Source of the DNA: Bacteroidetes bacterium GWF2_33_38
GTDB lineage: Bacteria; Bacteroidota; Bacteroidia; Bacteroidales; GWF2-33-38
NCBI GenBank assembly: GCA_001769505.1
Contig: MEOF01000014.1
Span: 1 to 32,269 of the forward strand
Direction of reading: 5' to 3'
DNA: 32,269 nucleotides
Shown one piece after another: positions 1-7,097 of this stretch (its first letter is position 1; every line of letters starts with the position of its first letter). Position numbers and translations under genes: made by a program. The notes beneath the pieces were generated by a model. It searched no databases. It was not told where the DNA came from and saw only the letters and a program-made list of their open reading frames with translations.

Positions 1-24
1 TTCTTTTTTAAGGTGAATTTGTTA

Positions 25-101
25 GTGGTCAACTTCGACTGCTTGAAGTGGTCAATTTAAATTGGATTTAGGTGGTCTATTTGGTCGGAATTTACAATAA
101 A
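25..101. mobile_element. Putative IS21-type terminal repeat remnant
   Basis: The hexamer GTGGTC occurs at 25-30, 48-53 and 72-77, spaced 23 and 24 bp, each followed by a similar AT-rich tail; the last unit continues into a TTTGGTCGGAATTTAC stretch. Regularly spaced multiple terminal repeats with a GTGGTC start are typical of IS21-family (istA/istB) ends in Bacteroidota. No transposase gene is visible, so this is either the end of an element lying left of the window or a solo remnant. The rest of 102-236 holds no gene I can support; GAATTGATC is repeated there at 183-191 and 212-220. Family assignment is from memory of such ends and is not verified. Confidence 0.4.
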
Positions 102-236
102 TCGTTAAAATTGGCTTTTTATAGAATTCCTCATAGGTTACAAATTAAATTCTCATGGCTGATAAAATACTTAATCAAAACAAGAATTGATCGCCCAATC
201 AACCAGAATGTTGAATTGATCCCAAAACTGTGTGCT

Positions 237-276
237 AAAAAGAAAAAGACCTTGTAAAGTTCTTATTTACAAGGTC
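237..276 (-). terminator. Rho-independent terminator of tRNA-Lys
   Basis: An 11-bp perfect inverted repeat (248-258 with 266-276, arm GACCTTGTAAA, 7-nt loop) is followed on the minus strand by a T-rich run (247 down to 237). It lies 16 nt beyond the 3' end of the minus-strand tRNA-Lys, so it most likely ends that transcript. Confidence 0.85.
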
Positions 277-292
277 TTGAGACTCATGGTCG

Positions 293-365
293 TGATCCCT
301 CTGGGGCTCGAACCCAGGACCCCAACATTAAAAGTGTTGTGCTCTACCAGCTGAGCTAAGAAATC
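293..365 (-). tRNA. tRNA-Lys (anticodon UUU)
   Basis: The minus strand folds into a 73-nt cloverleaf. The acceptor stem GATTTCT/AGGGATC contains two G-U pairs, the D arm is GCTC...GAGC, the anticodon arm is CAACA-CTTTTAA-TGTTG giving anticodon TTT, and the T arm is CTGGG-TTCGAGC-CCCAG. The discriminator base is A and the 3' CCA is not encoded. It has its own promoter (389-420) and terminator (237-276), so it is a single-tRNA transcription unit. Confidence 0.95.
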
Positions 366-388
366 GTCCGTTTTTGTGAAACGAGGTG

Positions 389-420
389 CAAATATAGACA
401 TCTTAAATTTATTTTTCAAA
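389..420 (-). promoter_or_regulatory. Bacteroidota-type promoter of tRNA-Lys
   Basis: On the minus strand TTTG (417-420) and TATATTTG (389-396, an exact TAnnTTTG) are separated by 20 nt, matching the -33/-7 consensus used by the Bacteroidota primary sigma factor. The -7 box ends 23 nt before the mature tRNA 5' end. Confidence 0.75.
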
Positions 421-529
421 TCTGAATTACTTTTTTTTTCATTTTTACATCATTTATTTTTTAAAACACAGAAATTTAGATATTTACATCGCAATAAAAT
501 TATATATTAATATTTAAGATTTATATAAT

Positions 530-537
530 TACTTTTG
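530..537 (+). promoter_or_regulatory. Candidate -7 box for the SDR gene
   Basis: TACTTTTG is an exact TAnnTTTG match 34 nt upstream of the ATG at 572. I see no TTG at the usual distance upstream, so only the -7 half is supported. Confidence 0.45.
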
Positions 538-571
538 TAAAAAATATTGTTTTAGAAGAATAAATTTACCA

Positions 572-1381
572 ATGAAAGGAAAAGTAGTAATCATAACTGG
601 TGCATCTTCAGGAATCGGTTTAGCTTGTGCTAATGAATTCGCTAAACGAGGAGCAAAATTAGTGCTAGCTGCACGAAATATTGAAAAATTGGAAGAGGTA
701 AGAAAATCAATTGAAGTTTATTCTTGCGAAGTTTTAATCGTAAAAACCGATGTAAGCATTGAAGAAGATTGTAAAAATCTAATCCGTAAAACCATTGAAA
801 AGTTTAATGGAATTGATATTTTAATCAACAATGCAGGAATATCTATGCGGGCACTTTTTGCCGATTTAGATTTATCGGTAATAAAACAATTAATGGATAT
901 AAATTTTTGGGGAACAGTTTATTGCACAAAATACGCTTTGCCATATTTACTAAACAGCAAAGGAAGTGTTGCCGGAATTTCTTCAATAGCTGGTTATAAA
1001 GGATTGCCGGGTCGAACAGGATATTCAGCATCAAAATTTGCTATGCATGGATTTTTAGAAACGTTACGAATCGAAAACCTTAAAACGGGTTTACATGTTT
1101 TGATTGCAGCTCCTGGTTTTACAGCCTCCAATATTCGAAAAACTGCATTAGCTTCTGATGGTTCAATGCAAGGAGAAACACCTCGAAATGAAGATAAAAT
1201 GATGCCTGCCGAAGAAGTTGCAAAGCACTTGGCAAATGCAATTGAAAAACGAAAACGTACATTAATACTTACTATGCAAGGAAAAATGACGGTGCTTTTA
1301 AATAAATTTTTTCCAAAATTTATGGATAAAATGGTATATAATCACATGGCTCAAGAACCAAATTCGCCATTTCAAAAATAA
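572..1381 (+). CDS. Short-chain dehydrogenase/reductase (SDR)
   Basis: This 269-residue cytoplasmic protein is a classical SDR: NAD(P)-dependent oxidation or reduction of an unidentified alcohol or carbonyl substrate. The cofactor motif TGASSGIG is at residues 9-16, NNAG at 86-89, and the catalytic set is S138, Y151 and K155 (YSASK), with the normal 13- and 4-residue spacing. An Arg about 20 residues after the glycine motif (ARNIEKL) is compatible with an NADP preference, which is inference. The C-terminal part, with its GKMTVLLNKFFPKFMDKMV segment, resembles the DltE/YqjQ-like group of Bacteroidota SDRs that may act on acyl chains. The neighbouring acyl-CoA thioesterase gene 117 bp downstream would fit lipid metabolism, but the substrate cannot be read from the sequence. 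Confidence 0.9.
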   Translation: MKGKVVIITGASSGIGLACANEFAKRGAKLVLAARNIEKLEEVRKSIEVYSCEVLIVKTDVSIEEDCKNLIRKTIEKFNGIDILINNAGISMRALFADLDLSVIKQLMDINFWGTVYCTKYALPYLLNSKGSVAGISSIAGYKGLPGRTGYSASKFAMHGFLETLRIENLKTGLHVLIAAPGFTASNIRKTALASDGSMQGETPRNEDKMMPAEEVAKHLANAIEKRKRTLILTMQGKMTVLLNKFFPKFMDKMVYNHMAQEPNSPFQK

Positions 1382-1445
1382 TTTGAAGAAAATTGAGTTA
1401 TTAGTTGCGAGTTGACGGATTACAAGGATTTTAGCTTTTGCTTCC

Positions 1446-1491
1446 CCTAAATTCTAATATTCTAAACTCCTAACATTCTAAACTTCTAAAC
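1446..1491. repeat. Degenerate TTCTAAAC tandem array
   Basis: Five imperfect units of about 7-9 nt (ATTCTAAT, ATTCTAAAC, TCCTAAC, ATTCTAAAC, TTCTAAAC) lie head to tail immediately before the thioesterase start. It is visible low-complexity sequence; no function is assigned. The sequence just upstream (1394-1427) has the low-complexity gagttattagttgcgagttg style that recurs after the DUF4249 gene. Confidence 0.5.
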
Positions 1492-1498
1492 AAAAAAA

Positions 1499-1903
1499 AT
1501 GATTTCAAACAAAACAGAAATACGAATAACCTACGCCGATACCGATAAAATGGGATATTGCTACTATGGAAACTATCCTCGATTTTACGAAATAGGAAGA
1601 ACCGAATTGATGCGAAAGTTAGGATTATCGTACAAAGAACTTGAGGAAAGCGGAATCATGATGCCTGTATTATCGCTAAATATAAAATATATAAAACCAG
1701 CATTTTATGATGATATTATTGTTGTTGAGACATTTATAAAAGAAATTCCAACGAGTCGAATAGTATTTGAATACGAAGTGAGAAATCAGTATTCCGATTT
1801 GATAAATAAAGGAGAAACTGTTTTGGCTTTTGTCGATGATAAATCGCGAAAAGTTGTAAGAGTTCCTGATATATTGTTTGATAAAATCAGTAAACATCTT
1901 TAA
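1499..1903 (+). CDS. Acyl-CoA thioesterase, 4HBT/YbgC type
   Basis: This 134-residue cytoplasmic hotdog-fold protein should hydrolyse acyl-CoA or a related thioester. The N-terminal segment ITYADTDKMGYCYYGNYPRF carries the family's DTDxxGxxYYxxY signature with the likely catalytic Asp at about residue 16, followed by the ExxRxE-like helix (EIGRTELMRKLG). The length is normal for the family. The start is the first ATG after the repeat array, with an A-rich run (aacaaaaaaa) in front rather than a Shine-Dalgarno sequence, as is common in this phylum. It follows the SDR gene and precedes the TonB receptor by 11 nt. Acyl specificity cannot be deduced. Confidence 0.9.
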   Translation: MISNKTEIRITYADTDKMGYCYYGNYPRFYEIGRTELMRKLGLSYKELEESGIMMPVLSLNIKYIKPAFYDDIIVVETFIKEIPTSRIVFEYEVRNQYSDLINKGETVLAFVDDKSRKVVRVPDILFDKISKHL

Positions 1904-1914
1904 TATAATTTTTA

Positions 1915-4320
1915 ATGAGAGTAATTTTTGTAATTCTAGGCTTGTTTTGTTTAGTTAATATATCTTTCTCACAGAAAAATCTTACCATAAGTGGGTATGT
2001 TACAGATAAAAATTCAGGCGAAAAAATGATTAATGCTTCGGTTTATGATGCATATACTATGAAAGGTACCATTACAAACGAATACGGTTTTTATAGTTTA
2101 ACACTAAATGCCGAAAAAGTTAAGTTAATGATCTCGTATGTTGGATATAAAACGATTGAAAAAGAAGTTGAACTTACCGGAAATGTAGCTTTAAATTTCA
2201 AAATATCGTCAACTATTGATTTGGCTGAAGTAACCATCATTGGTCATAAAAACGAAGACCCGATAAAGGCATCACAGATGGGAATAATTGAAATTCCTTT
2301 ACAAAAAGTGAAAAGTTTACCGGTTTTGTTAGGAGAAAAAGATATAATTAAAACCATTCAATTGTTACCGGGCGTTCAATCGGGTTCAGAAGGTACGAGT
2401 GGATTGTACGTTAGAGGTGGCGGTCCCGACCAAAATCTTATCTTACTCGATGGTGTTCCGGTTTACAATGCCGACCATTTATTCGGATTTTTCTCGGTTT
2501 TTAATCCCGATGCCATTAAAAATGTTACTTTAATTAAAGGAGGCTATCCTGCTCGATATGGAGGACGATTATCGTCTGTACTCGATATTCGAATGAAAGA
2601 TGGAAACAATCAACAATTATCAGGGGAGGTTTCAATAGGATTAATTGCTTCGAAACTTACGCTCGAAGGACCAATTATAAAAGATAAAACTTCGTTTATT
2701 GTTTCGGCTCGCAGAACCTATGTCGATGTGCTGGCTCTTCCAATTATTAAAGCTGCCGCAGCTTCGTCGGGAGTAAAAACTTCAGCAGGATATTATTTTT
2801 ACGACTTAAATTTAAAATTGAATCATAAATTTTCGGATAGAAGTCACTTGTATTTAAGTTCGTATATTGGCGATGACCGATTGTATGTGAAAACCAATAC
2901 CGATTACACTTACGATAATGTTTATTTCGAAGACATCATGAAAATGAAAATGGGCTGGGGAAATATTACTTCTGCTTTGAGATGGAATTATAAAATAAAC
3001 GACAAATTATTTAGCAATTCAACTCTGACATATAGTCGTTACAATTTTTATGTCGGAAACGAGATGATAAACAACACTACCGAAGGGAATGTTACTAATT
3101 CGATGGAAACAAGTGTTGTGTACGATTCAGGTATTGACGATGTTACTGGCAAAATCGATTTCGATTATTTACCCAATCCAAATCATTATATACGTTTTGG
3201 CATGGGAAATACTTATCATAGTTTTAATCCGGGAATTACGTACATAAAATATATGTCCGATTTTGAGACATCAATTGGAAGCGACAACATTCGAGCAAAC
3301 GAAATGTATTCATACATCGAAGATGATATAAATATAAATACGCAACTTAAAGCAAATGTCGGCTTACATTTATCGGGTTTTTATGTAAACGATAAGTTTT
3401 ATAAATCGATACAGCCAAGAATATCTTCACGATATATGGTTAATGAAGATTGGTCGGTAAAAGCAGCATTTACCAAAATGGATCAATACGTGCATTTGCT
3501 TACATCGTCGAAAATAAGTATGCCAACAGATTTATGGCTTCCGGTAACCGATAAAATTTCGCCTCAAACAGCTTATCAATACGCAGTTGGAACTTTTCAT
3601 AACATCAAAAATAAATTCGATTTCAGCTTCGAAGCATATTTTAAAACTATGAGTAATTTGCTCGAGTATAAAGAAGGAGCAGGCCTATTTTCGCAAGCAG
3701 CTTCGTGGGAAGACAAAGTTGAAATGGGAAAAGGCTGGGCATATGGTGGCGAATTTTTGTTTCAGAAAAATGAAGGTAGAACCACAGGTTGGATAGGTTA
3801 CACGCTTTCATGGTCGATGAGACAATTTGACAATCTTAATTTTGGAGAAACATTCCCATATCGTTACGATAGGCGACACGATATAAGTGTTGCGATAACT
3901 CACAAAATAAACGACCACGTAGATATTGGTGTTGTGTGGGTTTTTGGAACCGGAAACGCTGTTTCGTTGGCTGTAGAACAATATATGGGAAATCAATTTT
4001 TCGATTATAAAGATCCTTACAATGATGATTACTTTTACTATACAGATGTTGATTATTATAAATCAAGAAATGATTTTAGAATGCCCTCGTATCATCGATT
4101 AGATTTAGGAATAAATTTTCATAAAGAAATTAAAAAAGGACACCGAACACTAAGCATCGGGATTTATAATGTTTACAATAGAAAAAATCCGTTTTTTCTT
4201 AATTTTGAAAATCAAAATGGTCATACAAATTTGGTTCAGTATAGCTTATTCCCATTTATTCCATCGTTATACTATAGTATAAAATTTGGAAAAAAATCAG
4301 AAGAAATTAATATCGAATAA
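1915..4320 (+). CDS. TonB-dependent outer-membrane receptor with carboxypeptidase-like domain
   Basis: This 801-residue protein starts with a signal peptide (residues 1-19, ending FSQ) and a carboxypeptidase-regulatory-like beta-sandwich (about 22-105, starting ISGYVTDKNSGEKMINASV). A plug domain follows (about 120-230; GLYVRGGGPDQNLILLDGVPVYN and KGGYPARYGGRLSSVLDIRMKDG are typical), and the remainder is a 22-strand-type barrel rich in aromatic alternating segments, ending near IPSLYYSIKFGK. Such receptors import a bound ligand across the outer membrane using TonB/ExbBD energy. At about 800 residues it is shorter than SusC proteins, and its partner gene, 2 nt downstream, encodes a DUF4249 lipoprotein rather than SusD. 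The pair is therefore a non-SusCD uptake couple. The ligand is unknown; no glycan-degrading enzymes or metal genes are adjacent. Confidence 0.92.
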   Translation: MRVIFVILGLFCLVNISFSQKNLTISGYVTDKNSGEKMINASVYDAYTMKGTITNEYGFYSLTLNAEKVKLMISYVGYKTIEKEVELTGNVALNFKISSTIDLAEVTIIGHKNEDPIKASQMGIIEIPLQKVKSLPVLLGEKDIIKTIQLLPGVQSGSEGTSGLYVRGGGPDQNLILLDGVPVYNADHLFGFFSVFNPDAIKNVTLIKGGYPARYGGRLSSVLDIRMKDGNNQQLSGEVSIGLIASKLTLEGPIIKDKTSFIVSARRTYVDVLALPIIKAAAASSGVKTSAGYYFYDLNLKLNHKFSDRSHLYLSSYIGDDRLYVKTNTDYTYDNVYFEDIMKMKMGWGNITSALRWNYKINDKLFSNSTLTYSRYNFYVGNEMINNTTEGNVTNSMETSVVYDSGIDDVTGKIDFDYLPNPNHYIRFGMGNTYHSFNPGITYIKYMSDFETSIGSDNIRANEMYSYIEDDININTQLKANVGLHLSGFYVNDKFYKSIQPRISSRYMVNEDWSVKAAFTKMDQYVHLLTSSKISMPTDLWLPVTDKISPQTAYQYAVGTFHNIKNKFDFSFEAYFKTMSNLLEYKEGAGLFSQAASWEDKVEMGKGWAYGGEFLFQKNEGRTTGWIGYTLSWSMRQFDNLNFGETFPYRYDRRHDISVAITHKINDHVDIGVVWVFGTGNAVSLAVEQYMGNQFFDYKDPYNDDYFYYTDVDYYKSRNDFRMPSYHRLDLGINFHKEIKKGHRTLSIGIYNVYNRKNPFFLNFENQNGHTNLVQYSLFPFIPSLYYSIKFGKKSEEINIE

Positions 4321-4322
4321 TT

Positions 4323-5249
4323 ATGAAATCAAAAAACGTACTACTGCTTATTTTATTTCTGATAACAATATTTTCCTGTCGAAAAATTATTGATTACAAA
4401 ATTCCTGATAGCGGACGTAAACTCGTTGTTAATAGTTTTTTCAATTCGGAAGATACAATAAAAATTAATTTAAGCAAAAGCCTTCATATTCTTGATGATG
4501 CTGAATACGAATTTATTAATGATGCTGTCGTTAGTATTTATGAAGATGATCAGTTTGTTGAAAACTTGACTTTTACAAGTAATGGCAATTATACATCGAA
4601 TTATTTTATTCCTTCGCAAGGTAAAAATTATAAAATTGTTGCTTGGAATGATGATTTTGACGAAGTATCAGCAATCGATTATGTTCCAAATTCAGTTTTA
4701 ATTAATTCAGTCGATACTGCTACCACAACTTTCGTTTCTCAAAATGGAACTCTTAACAATACCATTGAAGAAAATGTTTACGAATTTAACATAAATTTCG
4801 ATGACCCATCTGGCGACAATTATTACATGATTAAAATGCAGTACATCTATAAATATCAATATGAAGGCGAAACATTTACTTATCTATATGATATTTATGA
4901 TCTTAAATACAATGATGTAATAATCGAAAAGTTTTTATCCAACCAAGGAGCAGTTATTTTTTCTGACGATTTATTCGAAGGTGAAAACTTAAATTTATCT
5001 TTATTTGTCAGTAAATATAATTTTTACACACTGCAAACCCCTGTTATTATTTCACTTTATTCTATTTCTGAAGCTTTTTACAAATATTCTATTTCGTTGG
5101 ACGAGCAACAAAATGTTGCCGGAAATCCGTTTGCAGAACCAGTACAAGTTTACAACAACGTAACTGATGGATATGGAATTTTTGCTGGCTATTCTGTCGA
5201 AAAATTTACCGTATTTGTCGACGGCGAAGAAACGTATTACATTGAATAG
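4323..5249 (+). CDS. DUF4249 family outer-membrane lipoprotein
   Basis: This is a 308-residue lipoprotein. A short positively charged start and hydrophobic stretch lead to the lipobox IFSC, with the acylated Cys at residue 19. The mature part opens with KLVVNSFFNSEDTIKINLSKS and continues in beta-rich segments, the pattern of DUF4249 proteins. In Bacteroidota these are regularly encoded directly after a TonB receptor with a carboxypeptidase-like domain, and here the gap is 2 nt. By analogy with SusD it may act as a surface lid or ligand-capturing partner of the receptor at 1915-4320; that role is inference. The protein is acidic and Asn-rich. The ligand is not evident. Confidence 0.85.
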   Translation: MKSKNVLLLILFLITIFSCRKIIDYKIPDSGRKLVVNSFFNSEDTIKINLSKSLHILDDAEYEFINDAVVSIYEDDQFVENLTFTSNGNYTSNYFIPSQGKNYKIVAWNDDFDEVSAIDYVPNSVLINSVDTATTTFVSQNGTLNNTIEENVYEFNINFDDPSGDNYYMIKMQYIYKYQYEGETFTYLYDIYDLKYNDVIIEKFLSNQGAVIFSDDLFEGENLNLSLFVSKYNFYTLQTPVIISLYSISEAFYKYSISLDEQQNVAGNPFAEPVQVYNNVTDGYGIFAGYSVEKFTVFVDGEETYYIE

Positions 5250-5261
5250 GGAAGTTGTAAA

Positions 5262-5292
5262 TAACGAGTAAAAAATTAAAAGTTACTCGTTA
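5262..5292. repeat. Intergenic hairpin TAACGAGTAA/TTACTCGTTA
   Basis: A perfect 10-bp inverted repeat (5262-5271 and 5283-5292, 11-nt AT-rich loop) lies 12 nt after the DUF4249 stop. No T-run follows on either strand, so it is a weak terminator candidate. It could instead protect the 3' end of the receptor/lipoprotein mRNA. The rest of 5293-5407 shows nothing recognisable. Confidence 0.55.
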
Positions 5293-5407
5293 CTAATGCG
5301 AATCAAGGATAGAAATGCAAATTTAAAACGAATGCAAACATTTGGCAATCAATAAAATAAGCGCACAAAACTTAACATATAGCCTAATATTCAGTACTTT
5401 ATGTGAA

Positions 5408-5438
5408 ATAAAAAAGCGAACAAAAAACTTTGTCCGCT
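5408..5438 (-). terminator. Rho-independent terminator of tRNA-His
   Basis: A 10-bp stem (5415-5424 with 5429-5438, one G-U pair, 4-nt loop) is followed on the minus strand by six T (5415 down to 5410). It begins 5 nt past the tRNA-His 3' end. Confidence 0.8.
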
Positions 5439-5442
5439 TTAG

Positions 5443-5517
5443 GGTGAATGATGGGATTCGAACCCACGACCTCCTGAACCACAATCAGGCGTTCTAACCG
5501 ACTGAACTACAATCACC
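5443..5517 (-). tRNA. tRNA-His (anticodon GUG)
   Basis: The minus strand forms a cloverleaf with anticodon arm CCTGA-TTGTGGT-TCAGG (anticodon GTG) and T arm GTGGG-TTCGAAT-CCCAT. The extra G at position -1 opposite C73, the identity element of tRNA-His, is present; counting it, the gene is 75 nt. The 3' CCA is not encoded. The acceptor stem GTGATTG/CATTCAC has a U-U mismatch at pair 5:68. A terminator (5408-5438) and a -7 box (5530-5537) make it a single-gene unit. Confidence 0.95.
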
Positions 5518-5529
5518 ATTTTAAGACTG

Positions 5530-5537
5530 CAAAGATA
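5530..5537 (-). promoter_or_regulatory. -7 box of the tRNA-His promoter
   Basis: On the minus strand TATCTTTG matches TAnnTTTG exactly and ends 12 nt before the tRNA 5' base. No TTG occurs at the normal 17-23 nt spacing, so the -33 part is unclear. Confidence 0.6.
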
Positions 5538-5635
5538 TAAAAAAAAATTATTGTTTTATAAAATCAATTGAAAAAATTTAAGACACAAATAATAATTAAA
5601 ATTAACTATTTTCGTTCAATATATTTATATTCATT

Positions 5636-6964
5636 TTGCATACCAAATTGCTAAAATTAAATAACATATCTGGGCTTCAATTATTTCAGTTTTTTCGCTA
5701 CGGAAGTTTAATGCTTGTGAGCATTCTATTAACAAAATTCGGGCTTAGTATCCAAGAAATTGGGCTTTATGAATCTTTGCTTTTAGTAGCTGGCTTTATC
5801 AGTTTTTTTTGGATTTCAGGAATCATTCAGACTCTGCTTCCTCTTTTTCAAAACAATAAAACATTTACATTATCAAGCAAAAAATCACCCGAAATTTTCA
5901 ATGCCGCAATTTTACTTTTTCTTTTTAGCTTTCTCTCGGCAATTGTGCTTTATACATTTAAAAGTCAAATTATTAATTTGATTTCAGACAATACAAACAT
6001 GCAATATTTCAATTTGTTTATATTGTATATGATAGTTGCAAGCCCTACTCACTTAATCGAATACATATATTTATTAAAAAATAAAGCTAAGCAAATAGTT
6101 TATTATGGCATCATTAACTTTTTACTGCAAGTTATTTTAGTAGCTATTCCTTTAATCCTAAATTTTGAGTTTGTGTATGTTTTGTGGGCAATGATTATTT
6201 GGATGTCATTTCGCTTAATTTGGTTATTTTTTTTATTACGAAAATATGCTCAGTTTACCATTTCAATAAAATTCATTATAGAACATCTACAAATTGCCTT
6301 TCCTCTCATTTTAAGCACGTTGCTTAGTGGAAGTGCTCAATATATTGACGGGATTATTGTTACAAGCTTTTTCGACGAATCTGCATTTGCAGTTTTTAGA
6401 TACGGAGCAAGGGAATTTCCTATTGTGCTACTTATGGCAAATGCATTTAGTAATGCAATTATTCCTGAGTTTTCACAACAAGAAAAAATTGAAACTGTGC
6501 TTGACAAAATCAAAAAAAATACAAAAAATTTTATTCACATTTTATTTCCGTTAACAATCATAATATTGATTATATCTAATTTTGCGTTTCCTATTATTTA
6601 TAATAGAGATTTTACGTTGAGTGCAAAAGTTTTCAATATATACTTATTATTAATTATAAGTCGATTAGTTTTTCCTCAAACCATTTTGATTGGATTAAAA
6701 AAAACAAAAATTATTCTACTTGCAGCACTCATTGAAATAATATTAAATATTTCGTTGAGTATATTACTCGTTTATTTTTATGGAATTATTGGAGTCGCTT
6801 TTGCCACAGTAATAGCATACTTTTTCGAAAAACTTTTTTTAATCATTTATCTTCAAACTAAATCAATATCTTTAAAAACATACATTCCTCTTGGAATATA
6901 TACATTTTATTCACTAGTTTTACTGTTGGTTTATATAATTATCGATTATGTAATTTATATTTAA
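5636..6964 (+). CDS. Polysaccharide flippase-like membrane protein (MATE/Wzx superfamily), non-ATG start
   Basis: This integral inner-membrane protein of up to 442 residues has about 12-14 hydrophobic helices covering nearly all of it. It resembles Wzx/RfbX-type lipid-linked oligosaccharide flippases of the MOP superfamily: the N-terminal FFRYGSLMLVSILLTKFGLSIQEIGLYESLLLVAGF segment and the central ISTLLSGSAQYIDGIIVTSFFDESAFAVFRYGAREFP region are characteristic. It would flip a glycolipid or similar amphiphile across the membrane; the substrate is unknown and no glycosyltransferase cluster surrounds it. No ATG exists before residue 26, which is already inside the first helix. Translation therefore probably starts at TTG 5636 or TTG 5648; I chose the longer form without strong evidence. 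It is very AT-rich, and it is flanked by the tRNA-His unit and the aminotransferase gene. Confidence 0.8.
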   Translation: MHTKLLKLNNISGLQLFQFFRYGSLMLVSILLTKFGLSIQEIGLYESLLLVAGFISFFWISGIIQTLLPLFQNNKTFTLSSKKSPEIFNAAILLFLFSFLSAIVLYTFKSQIINLISDNTNMQYFNLFILYMIVASPTHLIEYIYLLKNKAKQIVYYGIINFLLQVILVAIPLILNFEFVYVLWAMIIWMSFRLIWLFFLLRKYAQFTISIKFIIEHLQIAFPLILSTLLSGSAQYIDGIIVTSFFDESAFAVFRYGAREFPIVLLMANAFSNAIIPEFSQQEKIETVLDKIKKNTKNFIHILFPLTIIILIISNFAFPIIYNRDFTLSAKVFNIYLLLIISRLVFPQTILIGLKKTKIILLAALIEIILNISLSILLVYFYGIIGVAFATVIAYFFEKLFLIIYLQTKSISLKTYIPLGIYTFYSLVLLLVYIIIDYVIYI

Positions 6965-7052
6965 TTTCTCACTCATATTAATGGTAATCATGTTAACTCA
7001 AAACCTAATACAATTTAAAAAGTGAATTCGTTTTTAAAGAGTATAATTATAT

Positions 7053-7060
7053 TATTTTTG
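7053..7060 (+). promoter_or_regulatory. -7 box upstream of the class V aminotransferase
   Basis: TATTTTTG fits TAnnTTTG exactly and ends 37 nt before the ATG at 7098. The upstream TTTTTAAAG stretch (from about 7031) is only a poor -33 element. Confidence 0.45.
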
Positions 7061-7097
7061 TGAATCTTAAATTTGAGAAAAAACGAGTCATTAAAAA

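Noticed and set aside
25-77. CRISPR array (three spaced GTGGTC units)
   Set aside because: The repeated unit is only six bases with similar, not unique, intervals; no cas genes are present. An IS end fits better.
72-257. Plus-strand ORF of 61 codons
   Set aside because: It overlaps the IS21-like end repeats and the tRNA-Lys terminator, ends in a lysine run produced by the terminator's T-tract complement, and resembles no protein.
843-1034. Minus-strand ORF inside the SDR gene
   Set aside because: It is a shadow of a well-supported SDR coding sequence with intact catalytic residues.
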